Assembly: GCF_000472925.1 (NCBI RefSeq)
Contig: NZ_AXAS01000024.1
Location: 1-64,000, forward strand
Origin: Bradyrhizobium sp. Ec3.3
Lineage (GTDB): Bacteria > Pseudomonadota > Alphaproteobacteria > Rhizobiales > Xanthobacteraceae
DNA length: 64,000 nucleotides
Reading direction: 5' to 3'
Numbering within the stretch: the first letter of the stretch is position 1; the number at the start of each line of letters is the position of its first letter. Below the pieces are notes generated by a model. The model was not told the origin of the DNA and did not search any database. It was given only the letters and a program-made list of their open reading frames with translations. This document shows, piece after piece, positions 43,930 to 52,933 of the stretch. The translations under genes were made by a program, and so were the position numbers.

Positions 43930-46434
43930 ATGCGCTTGCTGATACGGTTCATGGGCTTCCTGTTCGCTGCGGGAACCGTGGTGTTCCTGGTGGGCGTCGG
44001 GGCCATGGCTGGCCTGATCTGGCATTTCTCCAAGGACTTGCCCGACTACTCTCAGCTTCAGGATTATGAACCGCCGGTGATGACCCGCGTGCACGCGGTC
44101 GACGGCTCGTTGGTCGGCGAATACGCCAAGGAGCGCCGGCTCTATTTGCCGATCCAGGCCGTGCCGAAGCTCGTGATCAACGCCTTCCTCGCCGCCGAGG
44201 ACAAGAATTTCTACGAGCATGGTGGCATCGACTACACCGGCATGGCGCGCGCCGGACTGGTCTACTTGCAGAACTACGGCTCCAACCGCCGTCCGCAGGG
44301 TGCCTCCACGATCACTCAGCAGGTCGCCAAGAACTTCCTTCTGACGAACGAAGTGTCGTTCGCCCGCAAAATCAAGGAAGCCTTGCTGGCGATGCGGATC
44401 GAGAAGACCTACTCCAAGGACAAGATCCTCGAGCTGTATCTGAACGAAATCTATCTCGGCCTCGGCGCCTACGGCATTGCCGCGGCCTCGCTCGTCTATT
44501 TCGACAAGTCGGTGAACGAGCTGACGGTCGCCGAAGCGGCCTATCTGGCGGCGCTGCCCAAGATGCCGGCGACGCTGCATCCGGTGCGCAACCGTGACCG
44601 CGCCATCGAGCGCCGCAACTACGTGATCGACCGTCTGCAGGAAAACGGCTGGATAAAGCAGGCTGACGCCGAGAAGGCGCGCAAGGAGCCGCTGGCGGTC
44701 ACCAACCGCTCCAACGGCGCCCACACCTTCGCCGGCGAATATTTCGCCGAGGAAGTCCGCCGCGACATCTTCGAGCGCTACGGCGAGAAGAAGCTCTATG
44801 AGGGCGGCCTTTCGGTGCGCACGACGCTCGATCCGAAGATCCAGGTCATGGCCCGCAAGGCCATGGTCACGGGCCTCGTGAACTATGACGAGCAGCAGGG
44901 CTATCGCGGTGCGATCAGCAAGCTCGACATTTCCGGCGACTGGGGCGTCAAGCTCGCCGACATCAAGTCGCTCTCCGACATCTCGCCCTGGCGCATGGCG
45001 GTGGTGCTCGAGACCAGCGACCAGTCGGCACGTCTGGGCTTTCAGCCGGCACGCGAGCTCGGCGGCGCCGTCAGCAAGCAGCGCGAGACGGGTATCGTCA
45101 CGCTCGATGGCGTAAAATGGGCGCGAGCGGCCTCGGGTCCCGCGAAAGGCAAGGCGCCGACCGCGGTGTCGCAGGTGCTGCAGCCCGGCGACGTGATCTA
45201 TGCCGATCCGCTCTACAGCAAGGAGGGGCAAGCCGTCGAAGGTCAGTACCGGCTGCGCCAGATCCCCGAAGTCTCGGGCGCGATGGTGGCGATGGATCCC
45301 TGGACCGGCCGCGTGCTCGCGATGGTCGGCGGCTTCTCGTTCGACCAGAGCCAGTTCAACCGCGCTACGCAGGCCTATCGGCAGCCGGGCTCGTCCTTCA
45401 AGCCGATCGTCTATTCGGCCGCGCTTGATAACGGCTATACGCCGTCGACTGTCGTGGTCGACGCGCCGATCGAGATCGACCAGGGGCAGGGTGGTGGCGT
45501 CTGGCGGCCGGAAAACTTCTCGAACGGCAAGTACCAGGGGCCGGTAACGCTGCGCAACGCGCTGCGGCTCTCGCTCAACACCGTGACGGTGCGCTTGGCG
45601 CAGGATATCGGCATGCCCTTGATCGGCGAGTACGCGCGTCGCTTCGGCGTCTATGACGAGTTGCCGAACTATCTCTCGTTCGCGCTCGGCGCCGGCGAGA
45701 CGACGGCGATGCGAATGGTCACGGCCTATTCCATGATCGCCAATGGCGGCCGTCGCGTGAAGCCGACCCTGATCGACCGCATCCAGGACCGCTACGGCCA
45801 CACCATCTTCAAGCATGACCAACGCGAATGCCGCGGCTGCGATGCGCCGGGCGGCTGGAAAAACCAGAACGAGCCGCAGCTGGTCGACCGCCGCGAGCAG
45901 GTGCTCGACTCGATGACGGCCTATCAGATCACCGAGTTGATGGAAGGCGTCGTCCAGGCCGGTACCGCGACCGTCGTCAAGGAGGTCGGTAAGCCGATCG
46001 CCGGCAAGACCGGCACCACCAACGAGGCCAAGGATGCCTGGTTCGTCGGCTTCTCGCCGGATATCGCAGTCGGCATCTATATGGGCTACGACAAGCCGCG
46101 CGCGCTGGGTAAGGGCAATGCGGCGACCGGCGGCCATTTGGCCGCGCCGATCGCGCGCGATTTCCTCAAGCTCGCGCTCGCCGACAAGCCGGCAGTTCCG
46201 TTCAAGGTTCCGGCCGGCATCAAGCTGATCCGCGTCGTCGCCAAGACCGGCATGCGCGCTGGCCCGGGCGAGACCGGCGGCACGATCCTGGAAGCCTTCA
46301 AGCCCGGCACGGCGCCGCCGGATAACTACTCCGTCATCGGCGTTGCCGATGCCGATGGCCGCGGCGGCGTGCCGCAGCAGGCGCCGCCCGATTCCGGCTT
46401 CTTCATGCGGCCCGGTACCGGCGGGTTGTACTAG
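43930..46434 (+). CDS. mrcA: Penicillin-binding protein 1A
   Basis: The 834-residue bifunctional murein synthase has a TM anchor (FMGFLFAAGTVVFLVGVGAM). The transglycosylase domain has FLAAEDKNFYEHGGID and RPQGASTITQQVAKNFLL. The transpeptidase has the nucleophile in QPGSSFKPIVY (Ser488), the SLN motif in LRLSLNTVTVR, and KTGTT in GKPIAGKTGTTNEAKDAWFV. An OB-like insert lies between them, as in PBP1A. It runs in the same direction as the amidase. Confidence 0.96.
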   Translation: MRLLIRFMGFLFAAGTVVFLVGVGAMAGLIWHFSKDLPDYSQLQDYEPPVMTRVHAVDGSLVGEYAKERRLYLPIQAVPKLVINAFLAAEDKNFYEHGGIDYTGMARAGLVYLQNYGSNRRPQGASTITQQVAKNFLLTNEVSFARKIKEALLAMRIEKTYSKDKILELYLNEIYLGLGAYGIAAASLVYFDKSVNELTVAEAAYLAALPKMPATLHPVRNRDRAIERRNYVIDRLQENGWIKQADAEKARKEPLAVTNRSNGAHTFAGEYFAEEVRRDIFERYGEKKLYEGGLSVRTTLDPKIQVMARKAMVTGLVNYDEQQGYRGAISKLDISGDWGVKLADIKSLSDISPWRMAVVLETSDQSARLGFQPARELGGAVSKQRETGIVTLDGVKWARAASGPAKGKAPTAVSQVLQPGDVIYADPLYSKEGQAVEGQYRLRQIPEVSGAMVAMDPWTGRVLAMVGGFSFDQSQFNRATQAYRQPGSSFKPIVYSAALDNGYTPSTVVVDAPIEIDQGQGGGVWRPENFSNGKYQGPVTLRNALRLSLNTVTVRLAQDIGMPLIGEYARRFGVYDELPNYLSFALGAGETTAMRMVTAYSMIANGGRRVKPTLIDRIQDRYGHTIFKHDQRECRGCDAPGGWKNQNEPQLVDRREQVLDSMTAYQITELMEGVVQAGTATVVKEVGKPIAGKTGTTNEAKDAWFVGFSPDIAVGIYMGYDKPRALGKGNAATGGHLAAPIARDFLKLALADKPAVPFKVPAGIKLIRVVAKTGMRAGPGETGGTILEAFKPGTAPPDNYSVIGVADADGRGGVPQQAPPDSGFFMRPGTGGLY

Positions 46435-46557
46435 GGCTCAGAGGGCTCAGGATAAAGCTGGCGATCCAAAGCTCCGGCGGTTGCGCTTTGCAGCCGCCGC
46501 CGTTACATCCCCATTTCATTCATACGCGGGAACAATTCCGCGAGACCAGAGAACGAC

Positions 46558-47689
46558 ATGCGCGCCGAAATCGAACGGTTGGTAGAAGAGATCAAGCAGT
46601 CAGTCGGGCTGCTGAGGAGGCATCTTTGACGTCGAGAAATCGACGGCGCGCCTCGCTGAGCTGAATAAGCTCGCAGAAGATCCCAATCTCTGGAACGATC
46701 CGCAGAAGGCCCAGAAGCTGATGCAGGAGCGCACCTCGCTGGAGGATGCGTTATCGGGCATCGGCAAGGTCGAGCAGCAGCTCGAAGACGACGTCGGCAT
46801 GATCGAGCTCGGCGAGGCCGAGGGCGATGAGGGCGTGGTCGCCGAAGCTGAGGCTGCGCTCAAGAACCTGAAAAAGGAAGTCGCACGGCGCGAGCTGGAG
46901 GCACTGCTCTCGGGCGAGGCCGATCGTTTCGATTCCTATCTTGAAGTCCACGCCGGCGCCGGCGGCACCGAGAGCCAGGACTGGGCGCAGATGCTGCTGC
47001 GCATGTACACGCGCTGGGCCGAAACCCACGGCTTCAAGGTCGAGTACCTCGAAGAGTCCGAGGGCGAAGAGGCCGGCATCAAATCCGCGACCATCCAGGT
47101 TTCCGGCCATAACGCCTATGGCTGGCTGAAGACGGAAGCCGGAGTGCACCGTCTGGTGCGCATCTCGCCGTTCGATTCCAATGCACGGCGGCACACCTCG
47201 TTCTCGAGCGTGCAGGTGTTCCCGGTCATCGACGACAGCATCAAGATCGACATCAAGGAATCCGACGTCCGCACGGACACCATGCGTTCGGGCGGTGCCG
47301 GCGGCCAGCATGTCAACAAGACCGAATCCGCGGTGCGGCTGACGCATATCCCGACAGGTGTCGCGGTGGTCTGTCAGGCCGGCCGCTCCCAGCACAAGAA
47401 CCGCGCGCAGGCCTGGGACATGCTGCGCGCGCGGCTCTACGAGATCGAGCTGAAGAAGCGCGAGGAAAAGGCCGCCGCCGACCAGGCCGCCAAGACCGAT
47501 ATCGGCTGGGGCCACCAGATCCGCTCCTACGTGCTGCAGCCCTACCAGATGGTGAAGGATCTGCGCACGGGCGTGCAGACCTCGGACACCTCGGGCGTGC
47601 TCGGCGGCGATCTCGACGAGTTCATGGCCGCAACGCTCGCCCAGCGCGCCTTCGGCACCACGAGCGGCGAGATCGAGGACGTCGACTGA
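46558..47689 (+). CDS. prfB: Peptide chain release factor 2, with programmed +1 frameshift
   Basis: The ORF starts at ATG 46558 and reads 23 codons to CTT 46624, then an in-frame TGA at 46627. The sequence AGGAGG CAT CTT TGA C is the textbook RF2 slippery site with an upstream SD-like AGGAGG. A +1 shift continues at GAC 46628 to the TGA at 47687. The protein totals 376 residues. RF2 signatures are RISPFDSNARRHTSF (SPF tripeptide) and RSGGAGGQHVNKTESAV (GGQ). An internal ATG at 46721 is only the longest unshifted frame. The stop overlaps by one base the next ATG (TGATG). Confidence 0.97.
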
Positions 47690-48561
47690 TGCCGCGCGTC
47701 GCCTTTATCGGGCTTGGACGGATGGGTCACGGAATGGCCGGCCGCTATCTCGATGCCGGTTTCACCGTGTCGCTCTGGAATCGCAGCAAGGCCAAGGCGG
47801 AAGACCTGATCGCGCGCGGTGCGCGCTGGGCGACCTCGCCCGAGGACGCCGCGATCGATGCGGACGCCGTGGTGACCATGGTCGCCGATGATGAAGCTTC
47901 GCGCAGTGTATGGCTTGGTCTCAACGGCGCCGCGAAGACGGCAAAGGCCGGCACCATCGCGATCGAGTGCTCGACGGTCTCATATGATCACGCACGCGAA
48001 ATGGCGCGCGAATTGAACGGGCGGGGGCTCATCTATATCGATTGCCCCGTGACCGGCCTGCCGGATGCGGCGGCGGCGGGAAAGCTGACGCTGCTGGTCG
48101 GTGCCGACGCCGCCGATCTCGAACGCGCCCGGCCGTTCCTCGAGCCGATCGGCTCGACCATCCGCCATTATGGCGCGGTGGGTTCGGGTACGGTCTACAA
48201 GCTCATCAACAACCTCATGGGTGCGATCCAGATCGCAGGGCTCGCTGAAGGTCTTGCGATCGCCGAGCAGGCCGGGCTCGACATGAAGCTCGTGCTGGAG
48301 TCGATCCAGGCCGGCGTCGCTGCAAGCCCGCAGGTGCTGAGGCACTCCAAGCGCATGGTCGCGCGTGATTTCAGCGGGGCGACGTTCACGTCAGCGCTGC
48401 GCCACAAGGATGCGGACTACGCCGTGAAGCTCGCCGAAAGCCTGCTCGCCGACAAGCCGCTCGTCGGCCACGCTGCGGTTGAGGCTTACGCCAGGGCGAA
48501 GGCGGTGATGCCCGACGATGACGAGGGCAAGATGATCGAGCTCGTGTCGCGGCCGAAATAG
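47689..48561 (+). CDS. NAD-binding 3-hydroxyisobutyrate dehydrogenase-like protein
   Basis: The 290-residue enzyme of the beta-hydroxyacid dehydrogenase family starts with VAFIGLGRMGHGMAGRYLDA (Rossmann). IYIDCPVTGLPDAAAAGKLT follows, and the catalytic Lys region is GTVYKLINNLMGAIQIAGL. Members reduce or oxidise 3-hydroxyacids such as 3-hydroxyisobutyrate or tartronate semialdehyde. The ATG overlaps the prfB stop codon by one base, so translation is likely coupled. Confidence 0.92.
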   Translation: MPRVAFIGLGRMGHGMAGRYLDAGFTVSLWNRSKAKAEDLIARGARWATSPEDAAIDADAVVTMVADDEASRSVWLGLNGAAKTAKAGTIAIECSTVSYDHAREMARELNGRGLIYIDCPVTGLPDAAAAGKLTLLVGADAADLERARPFLEPIGSTIRHYGAVGSGTVYKLINNLMGAIQIAGLAEGLAIAEQAGLDMKLVLESIQAGVAASPQVLRHSKRMVARDFSGATFTSALRHKDADYAVKLAESLLADKPLVGHAAVEAYARAKAVMPDDDEGKMIELVSRPK

Positions 48562-48645
48562 GCCCGCTCATCCCAATCGGAAATCGGGTGGCAATACCCG
48601 CGGCTCCACAGTAAGCGATCCGTTTGATCGCCGAAGTGAGACGCC

Positions 48646-49572
48646 ATGCCCCCCAATGACAACCGGATCGACGCACGAGACTGGTCGCTGCTCTCTGTGC
48701 TCTCAGTCCTCTGGGGCGGCTCGTTCTTCTTCAATGGCGCTGCGCTGCGAGAATTGCCGCCTTTGACGCTGGTGTTGCTGCGAGTCGCGCTCGGCGCGGC
48801 CATTCTGCTGCCGCTGCTGCGCACCCAGAAGATCGCCTTTCCCAAGGGCGTTGCAGGCTGGCGGACGTTCTTCGCGATCGGACTGCTCAACAACATCGTC
48901 CCGTTCTCCCTGATTGTGATCGGCCAGACCTTCATTCCGAGCGGCCTCGCATCGATCCTGAACGCCACCACACCGCTGTTCACGGTAATCGTGATGGCGA
49001 TGGCGGGCGAAGAGACGTTGCAGATGCGGCGCGTGGCCGGCGTTGCCTTGGGGCTCGTCGGCGTGGTCATCCTGAGGGGATGGGGCGTCGAGGCGAGGAC
49101 GGGGCAGGGCCTCGGCATTTTCCTCTGCCTCGGCGGCGCCTTCAGCTATGGCCTCGCGGCACTGGCGGCACGCCGATTGCTGAAGGATTCGCCGCCGCTC
49201 GGGACGGCAACCTTTCAACTGCTGGCTTCGACAGTCATGATGGCAATTGTCGCCGGCGCCATCGAACAGCCATGGCGACTTCCAATGCCTGATGTAACGA
49301 CCTGGCTTGCCGTGCTTGGCCTCGCTGGGCTGTCGACGGCGTTCGCCTATATCGTTTTCTTCCAGATCCTTCGACGTTCGGGCGCAACCAATGTCATGCT
49401 GGTGACGCTGCTCATTCCAGTGACTGCCATTCTTCTTGGCTGGCTCGTTTTGGGCGAGGCGGTCTCGCTGCGCGAGATCGCGGGGGCGATGGTCATCGGC
49501 AGCGCATTGCTCGTGATCGACGGACGCGTGCTGGCGGTATGGCGCAGCGCTTCAGCGACGTTCGGTCTTTAG
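48646..49572 (+). CDS. EamA/DMT-family transporter
   Basis: The 308-residue membrane protein has about ten helices in two EamA repeats (LLSVLSVLWGGSFFFNGAAL; ICLGGAFSYGLAALAAR-like second repeat, VMLVTLLIPVTAILLGWLV at the end). Substrate unknown. It is the second DMT carrier in the window. Its 3' end overlaps the convergent ligase gene by 21 bases. Confidence 0.9.
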   Translation: MPPNDNRIDARDWSLLSVLSVLWGGSFFFNGAALRELPPLTLVLLRVALGAAILLPLLRTQKIAFPKGVAGWRTFFAIGLLNNIVPFSLIVIGQTFIPSGLASILNATTPLFTVIVMAMAGEETLQMRRVAGVALGLVGVVILRGWGVEARTGQGLGIFLCLGGAFSYGLAALAARRLLKDSPPLGTATFQLLASTVMMAIVAGAIEQPWRLPMPDVTTWLAVLGLAGLSTAFAYIVFFQILRRSGATNVMLVTLLIPVTAILLGWLVLGEAVSLREIAGAMVIGSALLVIDGRVLAVWRSASATFGL

Positions 49573-50796
49573 CGCCATGCCGCCGGCGACGCCAACGCCG
49601 AGCACGTAGATCCAGCCGGCATGAAAATCGAACAGATGCGAGTTCAGCAGCGAGCTCGTCATGTTCTGCACGACGACGACGAGTCCGATCCAGGCCGCGA
49701 GGCCGTCTCCCGTAAACAGCGAGAGATGGACAAGCCACATCGCATAGAGCAGGACGACGCCGAGCAATCCCCATTGCATGGCGACGTTGAGGGTCTGGTT
49801 GTGGGGATTGTTGACCACTTCGGCCTCGAGGCCGGCCTGTCCCGCCGCGGCGCGCTCGAACTGCCGCTTGATCGCGCCGGTACCGTGACCGAGCAGAGGC
49901 GCCTCGGCAAAGGAGGCGGTCGCCTTGCGCCAATAGGTCAGCCGCTGCGCGGTGGAGGCGTGGCTGATGTCCTCGTGTCCATGCTTGTATTCGACGGCAA
50001 TGTCCGTGATCCGCTGACGCAGATACGGCGATGTCGTCCAGGCGAGAAAACTCGCCGCGACGGCGCCGGCCAGCAGCAGCATGGCGGCGCGCCGGCCCAG
50101 ATGCCGCCAGGCGAACAAGGCGAGCAGTGCGGGCATACAGAGTAGCGCGGTGCGGGCCGAGGCGACGAACAGCATGTTAGTGACGAACAGCAGGATCAAC
50201 GCGAGGCAGCCCAATGTCGTGGTCAGCCGTCGCTCGCGCCAGAACGTCAGCGTCGGCAGCGCCAGCGCAAAGGCGCACAGGGTGAATTCCTGGCTCTGGT
50301 CGATGTAATTCTTGACCGGCACGCCGGCGGACGCGGTCGCTGTGAGCTTCCACTCGGCGTGGAACAGCACGATCCAGGAAAAGATCGCGAGCAAGACGCA
50401 CGAGGCGAGAAAGGCAGCGAAGATCCACGTGCCGCGCTCCGAGCGTCGGACGTGATACAGCAGCGGCGGAATGATGATGAGCTTTGCCACCGGCTTGATG
50501 GCGTGCAGCCGGTCGGCCCAGGCGGCGTCGGACCAGAGCAGGCCTGCGAGCGCAAGACCCAGAAATGCGAAGGGCAAGGCGAAGGCCGGCTGCTTCAGGC
50601 AGCCTGCATAGTCCCGCCAGTCGATGGTCGGCGCCAGGACGAGCAGCCATAGCGCCACGAAAATCGAGGGCAGCGAGGTCGACCATGGCAGCGACGCCGC
50701 GATCATCGCGGCGAGCAGGTCGGCACCGTGCTGCAGCCTTGCCGTGCTGCGCGAGGGCGCAAGCACGCCGCGCGTGTCGGCGGCTTCAACGGTCAT
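49552..50796 (-). CDS. O-antigen ligase-like (Wzy/WaaL) membrane protein
   Basis: The 414-residue protein has about ten to twelve hydrophobic segments. The periplasmic loop with LGHGTGAIKRQFERAA and NNPHNQTLNVAMQWGLLG is the Wzy_C signature; its His is functionally important in WaaL. It would ligate or polymerise glycan made by the upstream genes. It is the last gene of the leftward surface glycan operon. Confidence 0.9.
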   Translation of the reverse strand: MTVEAADTRGVLAPSRSTARLQHGADLLAAMIAASLPWSTSLPSIFVALWLLVLAPTIDWRDYAGCLKQPAFALPFAFLGLALAGLLWSDAAWADRLHAIKPVAKLIIIPPLLYHVRRSERGTWIFAAFLASCVLLAIFSWIVLFHAEWKLTATASAGVPVKNYIDQSQEFTLCAFALALPTLTFWRERRLTTTLGCLALILLFVTNMLFVASARTALLCMPALLALFAWRHLGRRAAMLLLAGAVAASFLAWTTSPYLRQRITDIAVEYKHGHEDISHASTAQRLTYWRKATASFAEAPLLGHGTGAIKRQFERAAAGQAGLEAEVVNNPHNQTLNVAMQWGLLGVVLLYAMWLVHLSLFTGDGLAAWIGLVVVVQNMTSSLLNSHLFDFHAGWIYVLGVGVAGGMALKTERR

Positions 50797-50806
50797 GATG
50801 AAGCGC

Positions 50807-52192
50807 CTATTGCGCGGCCATCATGCTTTCGGCCGGCCGATACTGGCCGAGGAAGTCGGCGGCCTGGGTCTGGTAGCCGAAGCGTTTGGCAAGCTCGCCG
50901 CGGTGGTCCCTGATGTCGCGGCGGCATTCTTCCTGCCGCGCGATGACGCGCGTGACGGAGGCGCGGATCGACTCGGCCGAGAAAGGATCGAAATAGTCGG
51001 CGAGCTCGCCCGCGACCTCGCGAAACACCGCGATGTCGGAGCAGAGAACGGGCGTGTTCGCCGCGAGCGCCTCGATGATCGGCACGCCGAACCCTTCGGC
51101 GAAGCTCGGCATGATCAGGCCGTGCGCCTCGGAGATCAGCGTCGCTTTCTCATGCTCGTCGACATAGCCGGCAAAGCGGATATTGGGCGGCAGGTTGCGC
51201 ATCTGCGAGGCAAGGCCGGCATAGCCGATCACGACGAGGTCGGCTTGCGGCATGCCGCGGAAGGCACGGATCACGGTGGCGACGTTCTTGCGCGGCTCGT
51301 TGGAGACGATGACGACGAAGCTCGGCCGCCCCGGACGCCCCGTCGGGGCTGGCAGTTGCAGGACGTCCGGAGCGTCGAACTGCGTGCGGGGGTAAACGAC
51401 CCTCGCAGGCAGATGGGCAAATTGCGGCAGCAACTCTCTGAACCGCATCATGCTGTAGTTGGAGACGAAGGCGAGCTCGTCGGCCTGGCGCAAGCTCGTC
51501 AGCAGGCGCGACAGGAACAGGCGCGTTGCGACGTCGCTGAGCTTGAGATCGGTGAGCGGCAAGAGGTCGTGGACCACGCAGATCACCTTGGCGCCGGGCT
51601 TGCGCTTGATCGCCACGCGGGTCGGCGTATCCACCAGGATGACGTCGTAATCTCGGGCATCGATCCGTGGCGGCGGCAGCAGGAAGAGGGCCGAGGAGTC
51701 CTGGTAGCTGTAGAAGCCGGCCTCGAGCTGGAAGTCGCGGAACAGCTCGAGATGACGCAGATCTGGCGGAATGTATTCGAGCGCGGCGCTCTTGTTCTCG
51801 ATCAATCGCGTGCTCATCCCGCGCAGGCCGATCGCACGCAGGAAGCAGAGCGCGTATTCCCACGACGTCGCCATGTCGATCCGGTGCCGGATCCAGCCGA
51901 GCAGGCGACGCAGGCCGCCATGGCTGCGCATCATCGGCTCGCTCATGTTGACCTCGTCGAGGTAGCGGTACAGCGCCAGGAGCTCGATGTTGCGCGATTG
52001 CCGCGGAAACAGCCCGGTACGCCGCTCGCGTGCGCGCAACTTGCGATAGCGGCGCGTGGTCTCGACGAGCAGGGTCAGCGCGTGGCCGTCGGCTTCGAGC
52101 GAGCGGATCAATTCGCGGCTGAAGTGGAAAATGCCGCGCTTGTGGTTGGGCTCGCCGAGCGCCTCGGAGACGACCAGAATGCTCTTCTTCAT
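50807..52192 (-). CDS. Glycosyltransferase family 4-like protein
   Basis: The 461-residue enzyme begins MKKSILVVSEALGEPNHKRG, with a middle donor-binding entry VICVVHDLLPLT. The C-terminal GT-B domain has FVVIVSNEPRKNVATVIRAF and the E-x7-E motif in FAEGFGVPIIEALAANTPVL. It adds a sugar to a surface glycan. Its start overlaps the ATPase stop by four bases. Confidence 0.9.
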   Translation of the reverse strand: MKKSILVVSEALGEPNHKRGIFHFSRELIRSLEADGHALTLLVETTRRYRKLRARERRTGLFPRQSRNIELLALYRYLDEVNMSEPMMRSHGGLRRLLGWIRHRIDMATSWEYALCFLRAIGLRGMSTRLIENKSAALEYIPPDLRHLELFRDFQLEAGFYSYQDSSALFLLPPPRIDARDYDVILVDTPTRVAIKRKPGAKVICVVHDLLPLTDLKLSDVATRLFLSRLLTSLRQADELAFVSNYSMMRFRELLPQFAHLPARVVYPRTQFDAPDVLQLPAPTGRPGRPSFVVIVSNEPRKNVATVIRAFRGMPQADLVVIGYAGLASQMRNLPPNIRFAGYVDEHEKATLISEAHGLIMPSFAEGFGVPIIEALAANTPVLCSDIAVFREVAGELADYFDPFSAESIRASVTRVIARQEECRRDIRDHRGELAKRFGYQTQAADFLGQYRPAESMMAAQ

Positions 52193-52929
52193 GCGCGTAT
52201 CTCGCGGAGCTCGAATGGATGGGCCGCGGGCGGCTCGACGGCGACCGTCGAGGCGACGCGCCCGTGGTCGAGGTTGATGATGGTGGAGCAGGTTCGGCGC
52301 AGCAGCGGCTGGTCATGGGACGCGATGATGACGATCGCGGCCTGCGAAACCAGTTTGAGCAGACGGGCCTGCGCCTTGGCCGAGAAATTCTCGTCGACGA
52401 CACTGAGCCACTCGTCGAGCAGCAGGATGTCGGCCGGGAATGCGGTCGCGGTCGCAAACAGGACGCGCATCAGCATGCCCGAGGAGAACATCCTGAGCGG
52501 CAGCCGCTGCATCCGCTCCTCGAGCTCAGTGAAGGCCCAGATCTCGTCGATGATGGCGCGGGTCGGCTTGCGGCCGGAGATCCGCAGCAACAGCGCGATA
52601 TTGTCCTCGGCCACGAAGTCCAGGTTGACGCCGGCATTGAGGCCGAGCAGGGGCACGATGTTGCCCTTGATCGCGACGTTGCCGCTGCTCGGCGGATAGA
52701 CCCCGGCAATGAGCCGGAGCAGTGTCGACTTGCCCGAGCCGTTCGGTCCGGCAAGACCGATCCGCGCGCCGGCCTCTGCCTCGATCGTGATGTTGTCGAC
52801 GGCGCGAATGATCCGCATCCCGCCTTGCTCGCGGATGAGATGGCCGAGCAGGCGGCGCTTGAGCGAGTAATCGTAGGCACCGTAGAGGGGATAATCGAGA
52901 CTGACGTTACGCAGGTTGATCGAGGCCAT
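52189..52929 (-). CDS. ABC transporter ATP-binding protein, polysaccharide export type
   Basis: The 246-residue ATPase has Walker A in LAGPNGSGKSTLLRLIAGVY, signature region RLPLRMFSSGMLMRVLFATA, and Walker B DILLLDEWLSVVDE. It lacks the C-terminal carbohydrate-binding extension of Wzt, so it resembles KpsT/RfbE-like proteins. It is coupled by a four-base gap to the fusion gene upstream and overlaps the glycosyltransferase downstream. Its permease partner is the C-terminal half of 52934-54853. Confidence 0.93.
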   Translation of the reverse strand: MASINLRNVSLDYPLYGAYDYSLKRRLLGHLIREQGGMRIIRAVDNITIEAEAGARIGLAGPNGSGKSTLLRLIAGVYPPSSGNVAIKGNIVPLLGLNAGVNLDFVAEDNIALLLRISGRKPTRAIIDEIWAFTELEERMQRLPLRMFSSGMLMRVLFATATAFPADILLLDEWLSVVDENFSAKAQARLLKLVSQAAIVIIASHDQPLLRRTCSTIINLDHGRVASTVAVEPPAAHPFELREIRA

Positions 52930-52933
52930 GACG

